In this document: positions 49,988-58,221 of the stretch, one piece after another | How the letters are laid out: each line of letters opens with the position of its first letter | Position numbering within the stretch: the stretch's first letter is position 1 | Source: Lysobacter sp. | GTDB taxonomy: Bacteria; Pseudomonadota; Gammaproteobacteria; Xanthomonadales; Xanthomonadaceae | Assembly: GCA_030151365.1 (NCBI GenBank) | Contig: JASLDW010000089.1 | Location: forward strand, 4,065-68,064 | DNA length: 64,000 nucleotides | Direction: 5' to 3' | Notes under the pieces: model-generated | The model's input: the letters and a program-made list of their open reading frames with translations, nothing else | Told to the model about the DNA's origin: nothing | Databases searched by the model: none | Translations under genes and position numbers: made by a program

Positions 49988-51454
49988 TCAGGCCCGGCGC
50001 TTGGCCTTGGCCTCGTCGGAACGCTGCGCCTGCAGGGCCTCGAAATAGCCATCGGCGACGCCGGTGACGTATTCGCCGCTGAAACACGAGGTGTCGAAGT
50101 GCATGCCGGCATTCTTGGGACCGGCCACCGCGCTCTCGAGGTCCTCGAGGTCCTGGTAGACCAGCCAGTCGCAGCCGATCAGTTCCTCGACTTCCTTCTC
50201 GCTGCGACCGTGCGCGATCAGTTCCTCCGGGTTCGGCATGTCGATGCCGTAGATGTTCGGATAGCGCACCGGCGGCGCGGCGGAGGCGAGATAGACCTTC
50301 TTGGCGCCGGCATCGCGCGCCATCTGCACGATCTGTTGCGAGGTGGTGCCGCGCACGATGGAATCGTCGACCAGCAGCACCACGCGATCCTTGAATTCCA
50401 GCGGGATCGGGTTGAGCTTGCGGCGCACCGACTTCTGGCGCTCGCCCTGCCCCGGCATGATGAAGGTGCGGCCGACGTAGCGGTTCTTGATGAAGCCTTC
50501 GCGGTACTTCACGCCGAGCACGTGGGCGATTTCCAGCGCGGCGTCGCGGCTGGTGTCGGGAATCGGGATCACCACGTCGATGTCGTGGTCGGGGCGTTCG
50601 CGCAAGATCTTCTCGCCCAGCGACACGCCCATGCGCATGCGCGCCTTGTGCACCGAGATGTTGTCCATCATCGAATCGGGACGCGCGAAATACACGTACT
50701 CGAACACGCACGGACGCGCCTGCACGTCCTTGGCGGTGATCCGCGCATGCAACTTGCCGTCCTGGGTGATCACCACCGTTTCGCCTGGCGCCACATCGCG
50801 CACGCGCTCGAAGCCGGTGAGGTCGAGCGCCACCGATTCCGACGCCACCGCATATTCGCTGCCGCTCGCGGATTCGCGCTTGCCGATCACCAGCGGACGG
50901 ATCGCATTGGGATCGCGGAAGGCGACCAGGCCCAGCTCCATCACCATGCAGACCACGGCGTAGCCGCCCTTGACCCGGCGCATCACGCCTTCCACCGCGC
51001 GGAACGCCGACTCCGGCGACACCCCGTCCTGCGCGTCGAGCTCGTGCGCGAAGACGTTGAGCAGCACTTCGGAGTCGGACGAGGTGTTGAGGCCGCGGCG
51101 ATCCTGTTCGATCACTTCGCGACGCAGGGCTTCGGTGTTGATCAGGTTGCCGTTGTGCGCCAGCGCGATGCCGTAGGGCGCGTTGACGTAGAACGGTTGC
51201 GCCTCGTCGCTGCCTTCGCTGCCGGCCGTCGGATAACGGCAATGGGCGATGCCCATGCGGCCGCGCAATTCCGACATCGACGCGGCGTCGAAGACATCAC
51301 TGACCAGGCCCTTGCCCTTGTCGACGCGCAGCACGTTGCCATTGCTGGTGGCGATGCCGGCCGCGTCCTGGCCGCGATGCTGCAGCACCGTCAAGCCGTC
51401 ATACAGCTGGCCGGCGACGTCCTGCGTCCCGACGATGCCCATGATTCCGCACAT
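49988..51454 (-). CDS. purF: Amidophosphoribosyltransferase
   Basis: A 488-residue enzyme for the first committed step of purine synthesis, PRPP plus glutamine to phosphoribosylamine. The processed N-terminal Cys nucleophile is in MCGIMGIVG; the glutaminase domain continues with GIAHCRYPTAGSEG and LAHNGNLIN; the PRPP-binding loop is VVLLVDDSIVRGTTSQQIV. Length is normal. It is preceded by the SPOR-domain gene, ten bases upstream, where a cvpA gene is often found between the two in gammaproteobacteria; none is present here. Confidence 0.96.
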   Translation of the reverse strand: MCGIMGIVGTQDVAGQLYDGLTVLQHRGQDAAGIATSNGNVLRVDKGKGLVSDVFDAASMSELRGRMGIAHCRYPTAGSEGSDEAQPFYVNAPYGIALAHNGNLINTEALRREVIEQDRRGLNTSSDSEVLLNVFAHELDAQDGVSPESAFRAVEGVMRRVKGGYAVVCMVMELGLVAFRDPNAIRPLVIGKRESASGSEYAVASESVALDLTGFERVRDVAPGETVVITQDGKLHARITAKDVQARPCVFEYVYFARPDSMMDNISVHKARMRMGVSLGEKILRERPDHDIDVVIPIPDTSRDAALEIAHVLGVKYREGFIKNRYVGRTFIMPGQGERQKSVRRKLNPIPLEFKDRVVLLVDDSIVRGTTSQQIVQMARDAGAKKVYLASAAPPVRYPNIYGIDMPNPEELIAHGRSEKEVEELIGCDWLVYQDLEDLESAVAGPKNAGMHFDTSCFSGEYVTGVADGYFEALQAQRSDEAKAKRRA

Positions 51455-51464
51455 TTTCTTTTCC

Positions 51465-52568
51465 TCAGGGGCTGGGACGGACGATTCCGCTCACGCCAAG
51501 TGTGGCCTGCGCCCGCGCTTTCAACGCGTTCGCGGCATCGTGACCGACCACCGGGCCGAGGCGCACGCGCGTCAGCACGCCCTTGTCGGTCTTGACGGTA
51601 TCGGTGGTGGCGCTGAATCCGGCGGCGCGCGCCTTGTCGCGCAACGCGGTGGCATCGGCGGCATTGGCGAACGCGCCAAGCTGCACCGCGAATCCTGTGC
51701 CGGAAGCAGCCGGCTTGTCGGCGGGTTTCGGCTCGGGCTTGGGTTGATCGGGTTTCGGCGGCGCCGGCGTGTCCTGGTGCTGTGCAACCGCCGGCTTGGG
51801 CTCCGTCGTTTGCACGGGCTTGGCCGGCTTCGCAGCCGCCGTGGGCGTCTTGTCGGGCTTGGCGACCGGCGCTGCCGGCTTTGGCGCTTCCACCGGCTTG
51901 TCTGCCGGCTTGCTGCTGGCGATCGGCGCGGTGGCGATGGTCGGGGCCGGGGCAGCCGTCGACGTCGAAGCCGTCGGCGCTGGCGCCTGCGTCGCATTGG
52001 CGTCAAGCGCGATCACCTGCGCCTTCACCTGCGGATTCAGCTGTACCGCCTGCACGCGCGCGACTTCGGCCGCCTCGCGGGTCGGATACGGCCCGATGCG
52101 CACGCGCCAGGCGTCGCGGCCCGCCAGCGACACCTTCTCGCTGTAGCCATGCAGTTTGATTCCGGTCACCGCCTGCACCACGCGGTCGGCATCGCTGCTG
52201 CTGCCATAGCTGCCGAAACTGACGGCGTAATCGCCGGCGGCGGTCGCCGGCGACGGCTTGGCGTCCGTCGTCGCAGGCGTGCCGGATTGTGCAGCGGCAG
52301 TCGTCGATGCGGCCGCGGTCGCCTGAGTGTCGACATTGGCCTGTGCCGTCGGCATGCCGGTCGCGCCATTGGCACCGACGGCCCCGGGCACATCGAGCGG
52401 CAACTCCTGCGTCTTCACCGTCGCGTCGGGCGCCTTCGGCGAATCCAGCGGCACGTCGGACACGCCACTGTCGGGCGCAGGCCCCTTGACCAGCATGGGC
52501 AGGAAGATGACCGCCAAGGCGATCAGGACGGCGGCGCCCCAGAGGCGCTGTTTCACGGGACGATCCAT
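51465..52568 (-). CDS. SPOR domain protein (DedD-like)
   Basis: A 367-residue bitopic membrane protein. After a short cytoplasmic N-terminus comes one helix (LWGAAVLIALAVIFLPMLV, ~10-28), a long periplasmic stretch rich in Pro, Ala, Lys and Thr, and two SPOR-like repeats: DYAVSFGSYGSSSDADRVV around 155-230 and GTGFAVQLGAFANAADATAL at the C-terminus. SPOR domains bind denuded glycan strands at the division septum, so it likely helps cell division. The low-complexity middle holds alternating PAP/KP motifs. It lies between folC and purF, as dedD does in many gammaproteobacteria. Confidence 0.88.
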   Translation of the reverse strand: MDRPVKQRLWGAAVLIALAVIFLPMLVKGPAPDSGVSDVPLDSPKAPDATVKTQELPLDVPGAVGANGATGMPTAQANVDTQATAAASTTAAAQSGTPATTDAKPSPATAAGDYAVSFGSYGSSSDADRVVQAVTGIKLHGYSEKVSLAGRDAWRVRIGPYPTREAAEVARVQAVQLNPQVKAQVIALDANATQAPAPTASTSTAAPAPTIATAPIASSKPADKPVEAPKPAAPVAKPDKTPTAAAKPAKPVQTTEPKPAVAQHQDTPAPPKPDQPKPEPKPADKPAASGTGFAVQLGAFANAADATALRDKARAAGFSATTDTVKTDKGVLTRVRLGPVVGHDAANALKARAQATLGVSGIVRPSP

Positions 52569-52601
52569 TCGGTGCGCGGGCTCGCAGCGAGTTTTCGCCA
52601 A

Positions 52602-53885
52602 TTATACCGGTGCCGCCCCATCCACTTCCCGGCAGCCGGCTGAACGCAGCGCGTGCAAGGCGGCTTCGACGGTATGGAAAGAGCCGAAGACCAGCACGCG
52701 GTCGCCGGCCTTCGCGAGCGATTGCACGTGACTCAAGGCCGCCGCGACATCGGCATGGCGCGTTGCAGCGGGCAGATTTGCCCGCGTCGCCAGGACATCC
52801 GCGTCCTGCGCCCGATTTTCGACATCCAGCGCGGCCAGGTGCCAGCGATCGATCTCCGGCGCCAGCGCCGACGTCACGCCTTCCACGTCCTTGTCGGCCA
52901 GCGCGGCGTAAACCGCGTGGACCTGTCCCCGCTTCGGCTGGTCGCGCAACCATTCGGCCAGGGCTTTCGCGGCCTGCGGGTTATGGCCGACATCGAGCCG
53001 GTATTCGATCCCGTCGCACTCCAGCCGCTGCAACCGACCCGGCACGCGCGCCGAGGCAATTCCCTGCGCCCACGCGCTGCCGGGGATTTCCAGCGGCGAT
53101 GCCCTCAACGCGGCGATCGCGACCGCGGCATTGCGCAGTTGCACCGGCGCGACCAGCTCGGGCAACGGCAGGTCGAGGATGAAGCCCGGTTCGCGCCACC
53201 GCCAGCCATCGTCGTCGCGATCGACGAAGAAATCGCAGCCCATCCGCAGCGCCGACGCGCCGATCGCGTATGCGCGTCGCAGCACGCTGGAGGGCGGCTC
53301 GTCGTCGCCCAGCACCAGCGGTTTCCAGGCACGCGCGATGCCGGCCTTCTCGACGCCGATGTCCTCGCGGTCCTCGCCCAGCCAGTCCATGTGGTCGAGA
53401 TCGACGGTGGTGATCACGGCGACGTCGGGATCGACGATGTTCACCGCGTCAAGGCGCCCGCCAAGGCCCACTTCGAGGATGGCGAGATCGAGTCCCGCCC
53501 GTGCGAACAGCCACAACGCCGCCAGCGTGCCGGCTTCGAAATAGGTCAGGGAGATGTCGCCGCGCGCGGCCTCGACCGCCTCGAATGCGGCCACCAGGCC
53601 GGCATCGGAAGCATCGACGCCATCGATGCGCACGCGCTCGTTGTAGCGCAGCAGGTGCGGCGAGGTATAGGCGCCGACGCGCAGGCCCGCGGCACGCGCG
53701 ATCGCTTCGATGAAGGCGACGGTCGATCCCTTGCCGTTGGTGCCGCCGATGGTGATCACGCAAGGCGCCGGTTTTTCCAGCTGCATGCGCGCGGCGACCG
53801 CGCCGACGCGTTCAAGGCCAAGCTCGATGGCGGTGGGATGTTGGCGCTGCAAGCGCGCCAGCCAGTCCTGCAGGGAATCACTCAT
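52602..53885 (-). CDS. folC: Bifunctional folylpolyglutamate synthase/dihydrofolate synthase
   Basis: A 427-residue Mur-ligase-like enzyme that adds glutamate to dihydropteroate and folates. The ATP loop is IGGTNGKGSTVAFIEAI, followed by RVGAYTSPHLLRYNERVRI, the metal/omega-loop region FEAGTLAALWLFARAGLDLAILEVGLGGRLDAVN and the C-terminal DVGHNPQAAKALAEWLR. Length is typical. It precedes the SPOR-domain gene by 33 bases. Upstream of it accD is often found, but here the neighbour is a divergent DUF3224 gene. Confidence 0.94.
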   Translation of the reverse strand: MSDSLQDWLARLQRQHPTAIELGLERVGAVAARMQLEKPAPCVITIGGTNGKGSTVAFIEAIARAAGLRVGAYTSPHLLRYNERVRIDGVDASDAGLVAAFEAVEAARGDISLTYFEAGTLAALWLFARAGLDLAILEVGLGGRLDAVNIVDPDVAVITTVDLDHMDWLGEDREDIGVEKAGIARAWKPLVLGDDEPPSSVLRRAYAIGASALRMGCDFFVDRDDDGWRWREPGFILDLPLPELVAPVQLRNAAVAIAALRASPLEIPGSAWAQGIASARVPGRLQRLECDGIEYRLDVGHNPQAAKALAEWLRDQPKRGQVHAVYAALADKDVEGVTSALAPEIDRWHLAALDVENRAQDADVLATRANLPAATRHADVAAALSHVQSLAKAGDRVLVFGSFHTVEAALHALRSAGCREVDGAAPV

Positions 53886-53965
53886 GCGCGCATTATCGGG
53901 GCTGCGATGGGCCCTTAGCGAATTCGCCGCTATAGTCCGCCCTTCCCCCAGCCGCGGACCCCGCC

Positions 53966-54355
53966 ATGCCGATCGCCACCGGAACCTTCGCCCTGCAGAT
54001 GAAAATGGAACCGGGGCTCGATCTCGGCGATGGCGCGCAGACCGGCAGCTTCCGCTTCGACAAGCAGTTCAGCGGCGCGCTCGAGGCCACCAGCGTGGTC
54101 CAGATGATGTCCGCCGGCAATCCCGCGACGGGATCGGCCGCCTACGTCGCGATCGAACGCATCGCCGGCACCCTCGATGGCCGCAACGGCAGCTTCATGA
54201 CCTGCCATCGCGGGATCATGGATGGCGGCGATGCCTCGCTCGAGGTCGACATCGTGCCGGGATCGGGCAGCGAGGGATTCGAAGGCATCCGCGGCAGGAT
54301 GACGATCCGCGTCGACGCCGGCGTGCACCACTACGAACTGGATTACACGCTGTAA
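53966..54355 (+). CDS. DUF3224 family protein
   Basis: A 129-residue all-beta cytoplasmic protein of the DUF3224 (allene oxide cyclase barrel-like) family: SFRFDKQFSGALEATSVVQMMSAG, the AYVAIERIAGTLDGRNGSFMTCHRGIMDGG segment and a final GVHHYELDYTL. Function unknown; members are thought to bind a small hydrophobic ligand. Alone, divergent from folC by ~80 bases, convergent with the copper chaperone gene. Confidence 0.85.
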   Translation: MPIATGTFALQMKMEPGLDLGDGAQTGSFRFDKQFSGALEATSVVQMMSAGNPATGSAAYVAIERIAGTLDGRNGSFMTCHRGIMDGGDASLEVDIVPGSGSEGFEGIRGRMTIRVDAGVHHYELDYTL

Positions 54356-54376
54356 GTGCAAGTCGCAGGCGCCGGC

Positions 54377-54823
54377 TCAGTTGCCGGCGCGCACCACGAA
54401 ATCGCCACGGACGCTGCGGTTGTTGCCGGCATCGAAGCGCAGCACGATACGGTCGCCGGCCTTCAACGGTTTCTTCGGATCCATCAGCATCAGGTGCAGG
54501 CCACCTGGCTTCAATTCGACGCTGCCATGCGCCGGCAGCACGAGCTTTGGCAATGCGCGCATCCGGCTGATGCCGTTCACCAGGGTTGTTTCGTGCAGGC
54601 TCGCGCTGCCATAGGCATCGCTGGCGACGGCAGTCACCGTGACCGCGGCCTCGCACGGATTGTCGATGCGCGCGAAGCCCGCATGCATCGGCATGCCGCC
54701 CGGCACCAGCCGGATCCAGGCATCGCGCACCACCGGGACACAGGCATCGGGCTTGTCGCGCGCGGACACGGGCAACGCGGCACAGGCGAGGATGGCGGCA
54801 AGGATCAGGCGGCGGCTCTTCAT
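54377..54823 (-). CDS. Periplasmic copper chaperone, PCu(A)C family
   Basis: A 148-residue exported protein (signal peptide MKSRRLILAAILACAALPVSA). The copper site of the PCu(A)C family is recognisable: the Met/His pair in PGGMPMHAGFARI, then His and Met in LHETTLVNGISRMRAL, and the final His-x-Met in GGLHLMLMDPKK. These chaperones carry Cu(I) to cytochrome c oxidase or to Sco proteins in the periplasm. It stands alone here, convergent to the DUF3224 gene and divergent from the enoyl-CoA hydratase gene 40 bases away, without a Sco partner in view. Confidence 0.88.
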   Translation of the reverse strand: MKSRRLILAAILACAALPVSARDKPDACVPVVRDAWIRLVPGGMPMHAGFARIDNPCEAAVTVTAVASDAYGSASLHETTLVNGISRMRALPKLVLPAHGSVELKPGGLHLMLMDPKKPLKAGDRIVLRFDAGNNRSVRGDFVVRAGN

Positions 54824-54862
54824 CCGCCTATGATACGTGCCTGACCTGTACGGATCGCTTCC

Positions 54863-55615
54863 ATGCTCGAGCACCACGACACTGCCACTCTCCGCACCAT
54901 CACGTTCAAGCGCGCGCCGGTCAACGCGCTGAATCCGGAATTGTGCGAAACGCTGGTCACGGCCTTCGTGCGGGCCGTCGCCGACGGTTGCGACGGCATC
55001 GTGCTGGCCGGTGGCGAGAAAGTGTTCTCGGCCGGACTCGACGTACCGCACCTGATGTCGCTCGGCAAGGATCGCGGCGCCTTGCATGCCGCCTGGGAAT
55101 CGTTCTTCGCCGCCGCGCGCGCGATCGCCGAATGCCCGATTCCGGTGGTCGCCGCCATCACCGGTCATTCGCCGGCGGGCGGTTGCGTGCTGGCGCTGTG
55201 CTGTGACCATCGCGTCATGGCGCGCGGACCGTTCCAGATCGGCCTCAACGAAACCCAGGTCGGGATCGCCGTGCCGGAAGGCATCCAGCGCCTGTTGCGC
55301 CGCGCCGTCGGTCGCCATCGCGCGGAACAACTGTTGATGCGCGGGGCGATGGTCGATGCCGAGACGGCACTGGCGATCGGACTGGTGGACGAACTCGCCG
55401 CGCACGGCGAAGTCGTCGCTGCCGCGCACGCCTGGCTGTCCGGCCTGCGGGGTTTGCCGCGCACGCCGATGTTGCGCACGCGCGCGATCGCGCGCGCCGA
55501 CCTCGCCGAAGCGCTGTCACCGCAACACGTCGATCTCGACGCGATGCTCGATCTCTGGGAACACCCGGACGCGCAAACCGCGCTCAAGGCGCTGATGGCG
55601 AAACTCGGGAAGTAA
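54863..55615 (+). CDS. Enoyl-CoA hydratase/isomerase family protein
   Basis: A 250-residue crotonase-fold protein. The oxyanion-hole segments are GGEKVFSAGLDVPHLMSLG and AAITGHSPAGGCVLALCCDHRVMA, and QIGLNETQVGIAVPEGIQRLLRRAVG forms the active-site wall. The usual second catalytic Glu region reads GLNETQVGI. The segment NALNPELCETL differs from hydratases that hydrate short-chain enoyl-CoA, and the family includes isomerases, so the reaction is not certain. It could act in fatty acid or branched-chain catabolism. Stops 10 bases short of the convergent sulfurtransferase gene. Confidence 0.85.
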   Translation: MLEHHDTATLRTITFKRAPVNALNPELCETLVTAFVRAVADGCDGIVLAGGEKVFSAGLDVPHLMSLGKDRGALHAAWESFFAAARAIAECPIPVVAAITGHSPAGGCVLALCCDHRVMARGPFQIGLNETQVGIAVPEGIQRLLRRAVGRHRAEQLLMRGAMVDAETALAIGLVDELAAHGEVVAAAHAWLSGLRGLPRTPMLRTRAIARADLAEALSPQHVDLDAMLDLWEHPDAQTALKALMAKLGK

Positions 55616-55625
55616 AACTCCGTCG

Positions 55626-56474
55626 TCAGTCGCCGCCGGTCGCGACCGGGCGCGCATCGTCGCTGATCCAGCCGCTCCACGAACCGGTATGGAGCTTGGC
55701 GCCAACCAGCCCGGCATGCGCCATCGCCAGCAGGTTGTGGGCGGCGGTGACGCCGGACCCGCACATCGATACCATGTCGGATGGCGTGCGCCCCGACAGC
55801 AATTCGCCGAACTCGACGAACAACTCCCGCGGCGACTTGAAGCGGCCATCCGCCGCGAGATTGCGCGCGAACGGGCGATTCACCGCGCCGGGCACGTGAC
55901 CCGCCTTGCGATCCAGCGGTTCGACATCACCACGGAAGCGTTCGGCCGCGCGCGCATCCACCAGCAAGCCGCCATGCGCCAGATGGGCGATGACATCGTC
56001 GTGCGAGAACAACAGCGAACGATCGAACATCGCCGGATAAGGCGCCACCGCGCGAACCTCCGGCAATTCCGTCGTCACCGGATAGCCCAGCGCATTCCAG
56101 CGCGCGAATCCGCCATCGAGCACCGCGACCGCCCGATGGCCCAGCGTGCGCAACATCCACCATGCACGCGCTGCGAACATGCCCTGGTCGGCGTCGTAGA
56201 CCACGACCTGCGTCTCCGGGGTGATGCCCCACGCGCCCAACGTATGCGTGAAATCGTCGTCGCGCGGCCACGGATGGCGCCCCTCGCCCTGCACGCGCAT
56301 GTCGGACAAATCGCGCTCGAGATCGGCGTAACGCGCGCCGGGCAAATGACCCGCGCGATACATCGCCTCGCCAGCGGCCCGATCCGCCAGGTTCACGCGC
56401 GCATCGAGCACGACCCACGAAGGATCGGCGAGATGCTGCAGCAGGGTTTCGCAATCGATCAAGGTACTGAACAT
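55626..56474 (-). CDS. sseA: Sulfurtransferase, 3-mercaptopyruvate type
   Basis: A 282-residue protein with two rhodanese domains; the N-terminal one (VVLDARVNLADRAAGEAMYRAGHLPGA) lacks the Cys, the C-terminal one carries the active site SMCGSGVTAAHNLLAM. CGSGVTA is the 3-mercaptopyruvate sulfurtransferase loop (thiosulfate enzymes have CRKGVT), so it probably moves sulfur from mercaptopyruvate to thiol acceptors or cyanide. Starting ATG 56474 (MFSTLIDCETLLQHL) is five bases after the Nudix gene stop, so these are co-transcribed. Confidence 0.88.
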   Translation of the reverse strand: MFSTLIDCETLLQHLADPSWVVLDARVNLADRAAGEAMYRAGHLPGARYADLERDLSDMRVQGEGRHPWPRDDDFTHTLGAWGITPETQVVVYDADQGMFAARAWWMLRTLGHRAVAVLDGGFARWNALGYPVTTELPEVRAVAPYPAMFDRSLLFSHDDVIAHLAHGGLLVDARAAERFRGDVEPLDRKAGHVPGAVNRPFARNLAADGRFKSPRELFVEFGELLSGRTPSDMVSMCGSGVTAAHNLLAMAHAGLVGAKLHTGSWSGWISDDARPVATGGD

Positions 56475-56479
56475 CGGCT

Positions 56480-57109
56480 TCACTCCAGTCGTTGCCGCAG
56501 GTCGTCCAGCATCATCGCGCTGGCGCCCCAGATGCGATGCGGCGACACCGATTGCGGCAGTCGGTATTCGAGGACATGGCGAACGGCATCGCCCATCGTC
56601 ATCTCCACCTGCCCGAGGTTGGATGGATCGCGCAATGCATCGAACGGGACTTCGAAGGCCTCGGCGACTTCCTGCGGATCGGGACGGGAGACATAGGCCG
56701 GATCGAGCCAGGCAACGATCGGCGTCACCCGGAATCCGCTGACCGTCGCCAGCGGATCGAGCGTGCCCAGCGGATGCACCAGCATCGCCGGGATGTCGAG
56801 CTCCTCGCGGGTTTCGCGCAAGGCCACGGCGATCGCGTCGGCATCGCCGGGGTCGCGCGCACCGCCGGGAAACGCGACCTGGCCGCCGTGGTGGCGCAAG
56901 CCGCCATTGCGCAGGGTCAGCAACACGTTCCAACTGTCGTCGCGCGGCACCAGCCCGATCAGCACCGCCGCCTCGCGAAACGTCTCGATGCCGAACCATG
57001 CGCGCATCAGCGGCGCATTGGCACCCTCGCCCATCGGCAAGGCGTCGAGCGGGTGCAATACACGGCGCAACCGGCGCAACAACGCATCGTTGCCCGCGTC
57101 GAAAGTCAT
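56480..57109 (-). CDS. CoA pyrophosphatase (Nudix hydrolase)
   Basis: A 209-residue Nudix enzyme of the NudL/Nudt7 type, which cleaves CoA and its derivatives to 4'-phosphopantetheine and 3',5'-ADP. The CoA-specific N-terminal motif appears as LLTLRNGGLRHHGGQVAFPGG, immediately before the Nudix box GGARDPGDADAIAVALRET followed by REELDI. The start overlaps the DUF1289 stop by four bases. The sulfurtransferase gene follows after five bases. Confidence 0.9.
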   Translation of the reverse strand: MTFDAGNDALLRRLRRVLHPLDALPMGEGANAPLMRAWFGIETFREAAVLIGLVPRDDSWNVLLTLRNGGLRHHGGQVAFPGGARDPGDADAIAVALRETREELDIPAMLVHPLGTLDPLATVSGFRVTPIVAWLDPAYVSRPDPQEVAEAFEVPFDALRDPSNLGQVEMTMGDAVRHVLEYRLPQSVSPHRIWGASAMMLDDLRQRLE

Positions 57110-57294
57110 GCCCGGTCCGCCGCACGCGCCGGGATCAGCACATCGATGACATGCAAGCGCATCTGCGGCGACATCACGCCCCAGGCGGCGATCTCGTCGA
57201 GGGTGCGCAGGCAGCCTTCGCACAGGGCATCGTCGCCCATCTCGCAGACGTTCACGCAAGGAGACAGGATCGGCTGGGGCAACGCTGCATTCAT
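57106..57294 (-). CDS. DUF1289 small Cys-rich protein
   Basis: A 62-residue protein with the DUF1289 signature SPCVNVCEMGDDALCEGCLRT followed by LDEIAAWGVMSP. The four cysteines are likely to bind a metal, perhaps an iron-sulfur cluster or zinc. Function unknown; the gene is usually found near metabolic enzymes. The ATG at 57294 has GGCGGG upstream and the stop overlaps the Nudix gene start by four bases, so DUF1289-nudix-sulfurtransferase forms a tight operon. Confidence 0.85.
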   Translation of the reverse strand: MNAALPQPILSPCVNVCEMGDDALCEGCLRTLDEIAAWGVMSPQMRLHVIDVLIPARAADRA

Positions 57295-57327
57295 CCCGCC
57301 ATTCTCCCCCATCCGGCATGCACAAAC

Positions 57328-57356
57328 GGAAACGCCGGCACTCGGCCGGCGTTTCC
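57328..57356 (-). terminator. Intrinsic terminator after the FKBP gene
   Basis: Arms GGAAACGCCGGC (57328-57339) and GCCGGCGTTTCC (57345-57356) are perfectly complementary with a five-base loop, 18 bases past the stop of the FKBP gene on the minus strand. The following GTTTGTG is a modest T-run. It separates the FKBP gene from the DUF1289 operon. Confidence 0.7.
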
Positions 57357-57373
57357 AGGTGTTGCAACGTCGA

Positions 57374-58075
57374 TTACTTGACGCTGTTGAGCTTGACGTC
57401 GAACTGCACGGCGGCATTCGGCGGCATGCCAGTGCGCGGATCGGCGCCGAAGGCCTTGCCCGGCGGCAGGGTGATTTCCCACTGCGAACCGGCCGGCATC
57501 TGGGTGATGGCTTCGCGCAGGCCTTCGACCTGCACTTCGCTCAGCTTCATCGCCGGTGCGTCTTCCAGCTTGGCGTCGGCCGGACGCTCGCCCATGAAGA
57601 ACGGGCCGGCGAAGGCGACGGAAATGGTGCTGCCCAGCGCCGGGCGCGCGCCGGTGCCGGCGGTGACGACCTTGTACTGGACGCCCGACGGCAGCGTCTT
57701 GACGCCCGGCTTCGCCTTGTTGGCGGCCAGGAACTGGTTGCTCTTGGTCAGGTTGGCGGCGGCGGCCTTGTCGTACTCGGCCTTGGCCTGCTGCGCACGC
57801 GCCTGCTGGCGGCGCTGGAAGGCTTCCATCACCGGCTTGGCCTGGGCCTCGGCCAGGGCGGGATCCTTCTTGGCGTAAGCATCCTGGACGCCCTTGATGG
57901 CCGAGTTGATGTCGATCTGCTCGCCAGTCTCCTGGACCTGCTGCAGCTGGCCGCCAAGCTGGTATCCGAAGATATAGCTGAGCTTGCCCTTTTCGCTGGT
58001 CATGTCCTGGGCGCTGGCTGCCCCGGCCGTCATCGTCAAGGCCGCAAGAACGGCGGCCAGGGTACGCATCTTCAT
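57374..58075 (-). CDS. FKBP-type peptidyl-prolyl isomerase-like, exported
   Basis: A 233-residue protein with signal peptide MKMRTLAAVLAALTMTAGAASA, a helical dimerisation domain (~25-125, TSEKGKLSYIFGYQLGGQL as in Mip/FkpA) and a C-terminal FKBP domain. Several active-site residues are altered: the usual FDSS stretch is missing, VIxGW reads VQVEGL, and AYG reads AFG, while MPPNAAVQFDVKL is kept. So isomerase activity may be low and chaperone action dominant. The start has TAGGAG upstream. A terminator follows at 57328-57356. Confidence 0.87.
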   Translation of the reverse strand: MKMRTLAAVLAALTMTAGAASAQDMTSEKGKLSYIFGYQLGGQLQQVQETGEQIDINSAIKGVQDAYAKKDPALAEAQAKPVMEAFQRRQQARAQQAKAEYDKAAAANLTKSNQFLAANKAKPGVKTLPSGVQYKVVTAGTGARPALGSTISVAFAGPFFMGERPADAKLEDAPAMKLSEVQVEGLREAITQMPAGSQWEITLPPGKAFGADPRTGMPPNAAVQFDVKLNSVK

Positions 58076-58221
58076 CGAAACAACACTCCTAGTATGGTCT
58101 GGCGTCCCGACGGACGTCAGGAAGCGCGGGGTAGCATAATCGCCTACGGCCTGAACCGCGACTGTGGATGGACAGCGCGAACGGCCGGAAAGTTCCCATT
58201 CAGTCCTGAAGACCCCGCCCC

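Noticed and set aside
51720..52000. Repeat-like Pro/Ala/Lys stretch inside the SPOR gene as a tandem DNA repeat
   Set aside because: It is low-complexity coding sequence of a periplasmic linker without a regular repeat unit.
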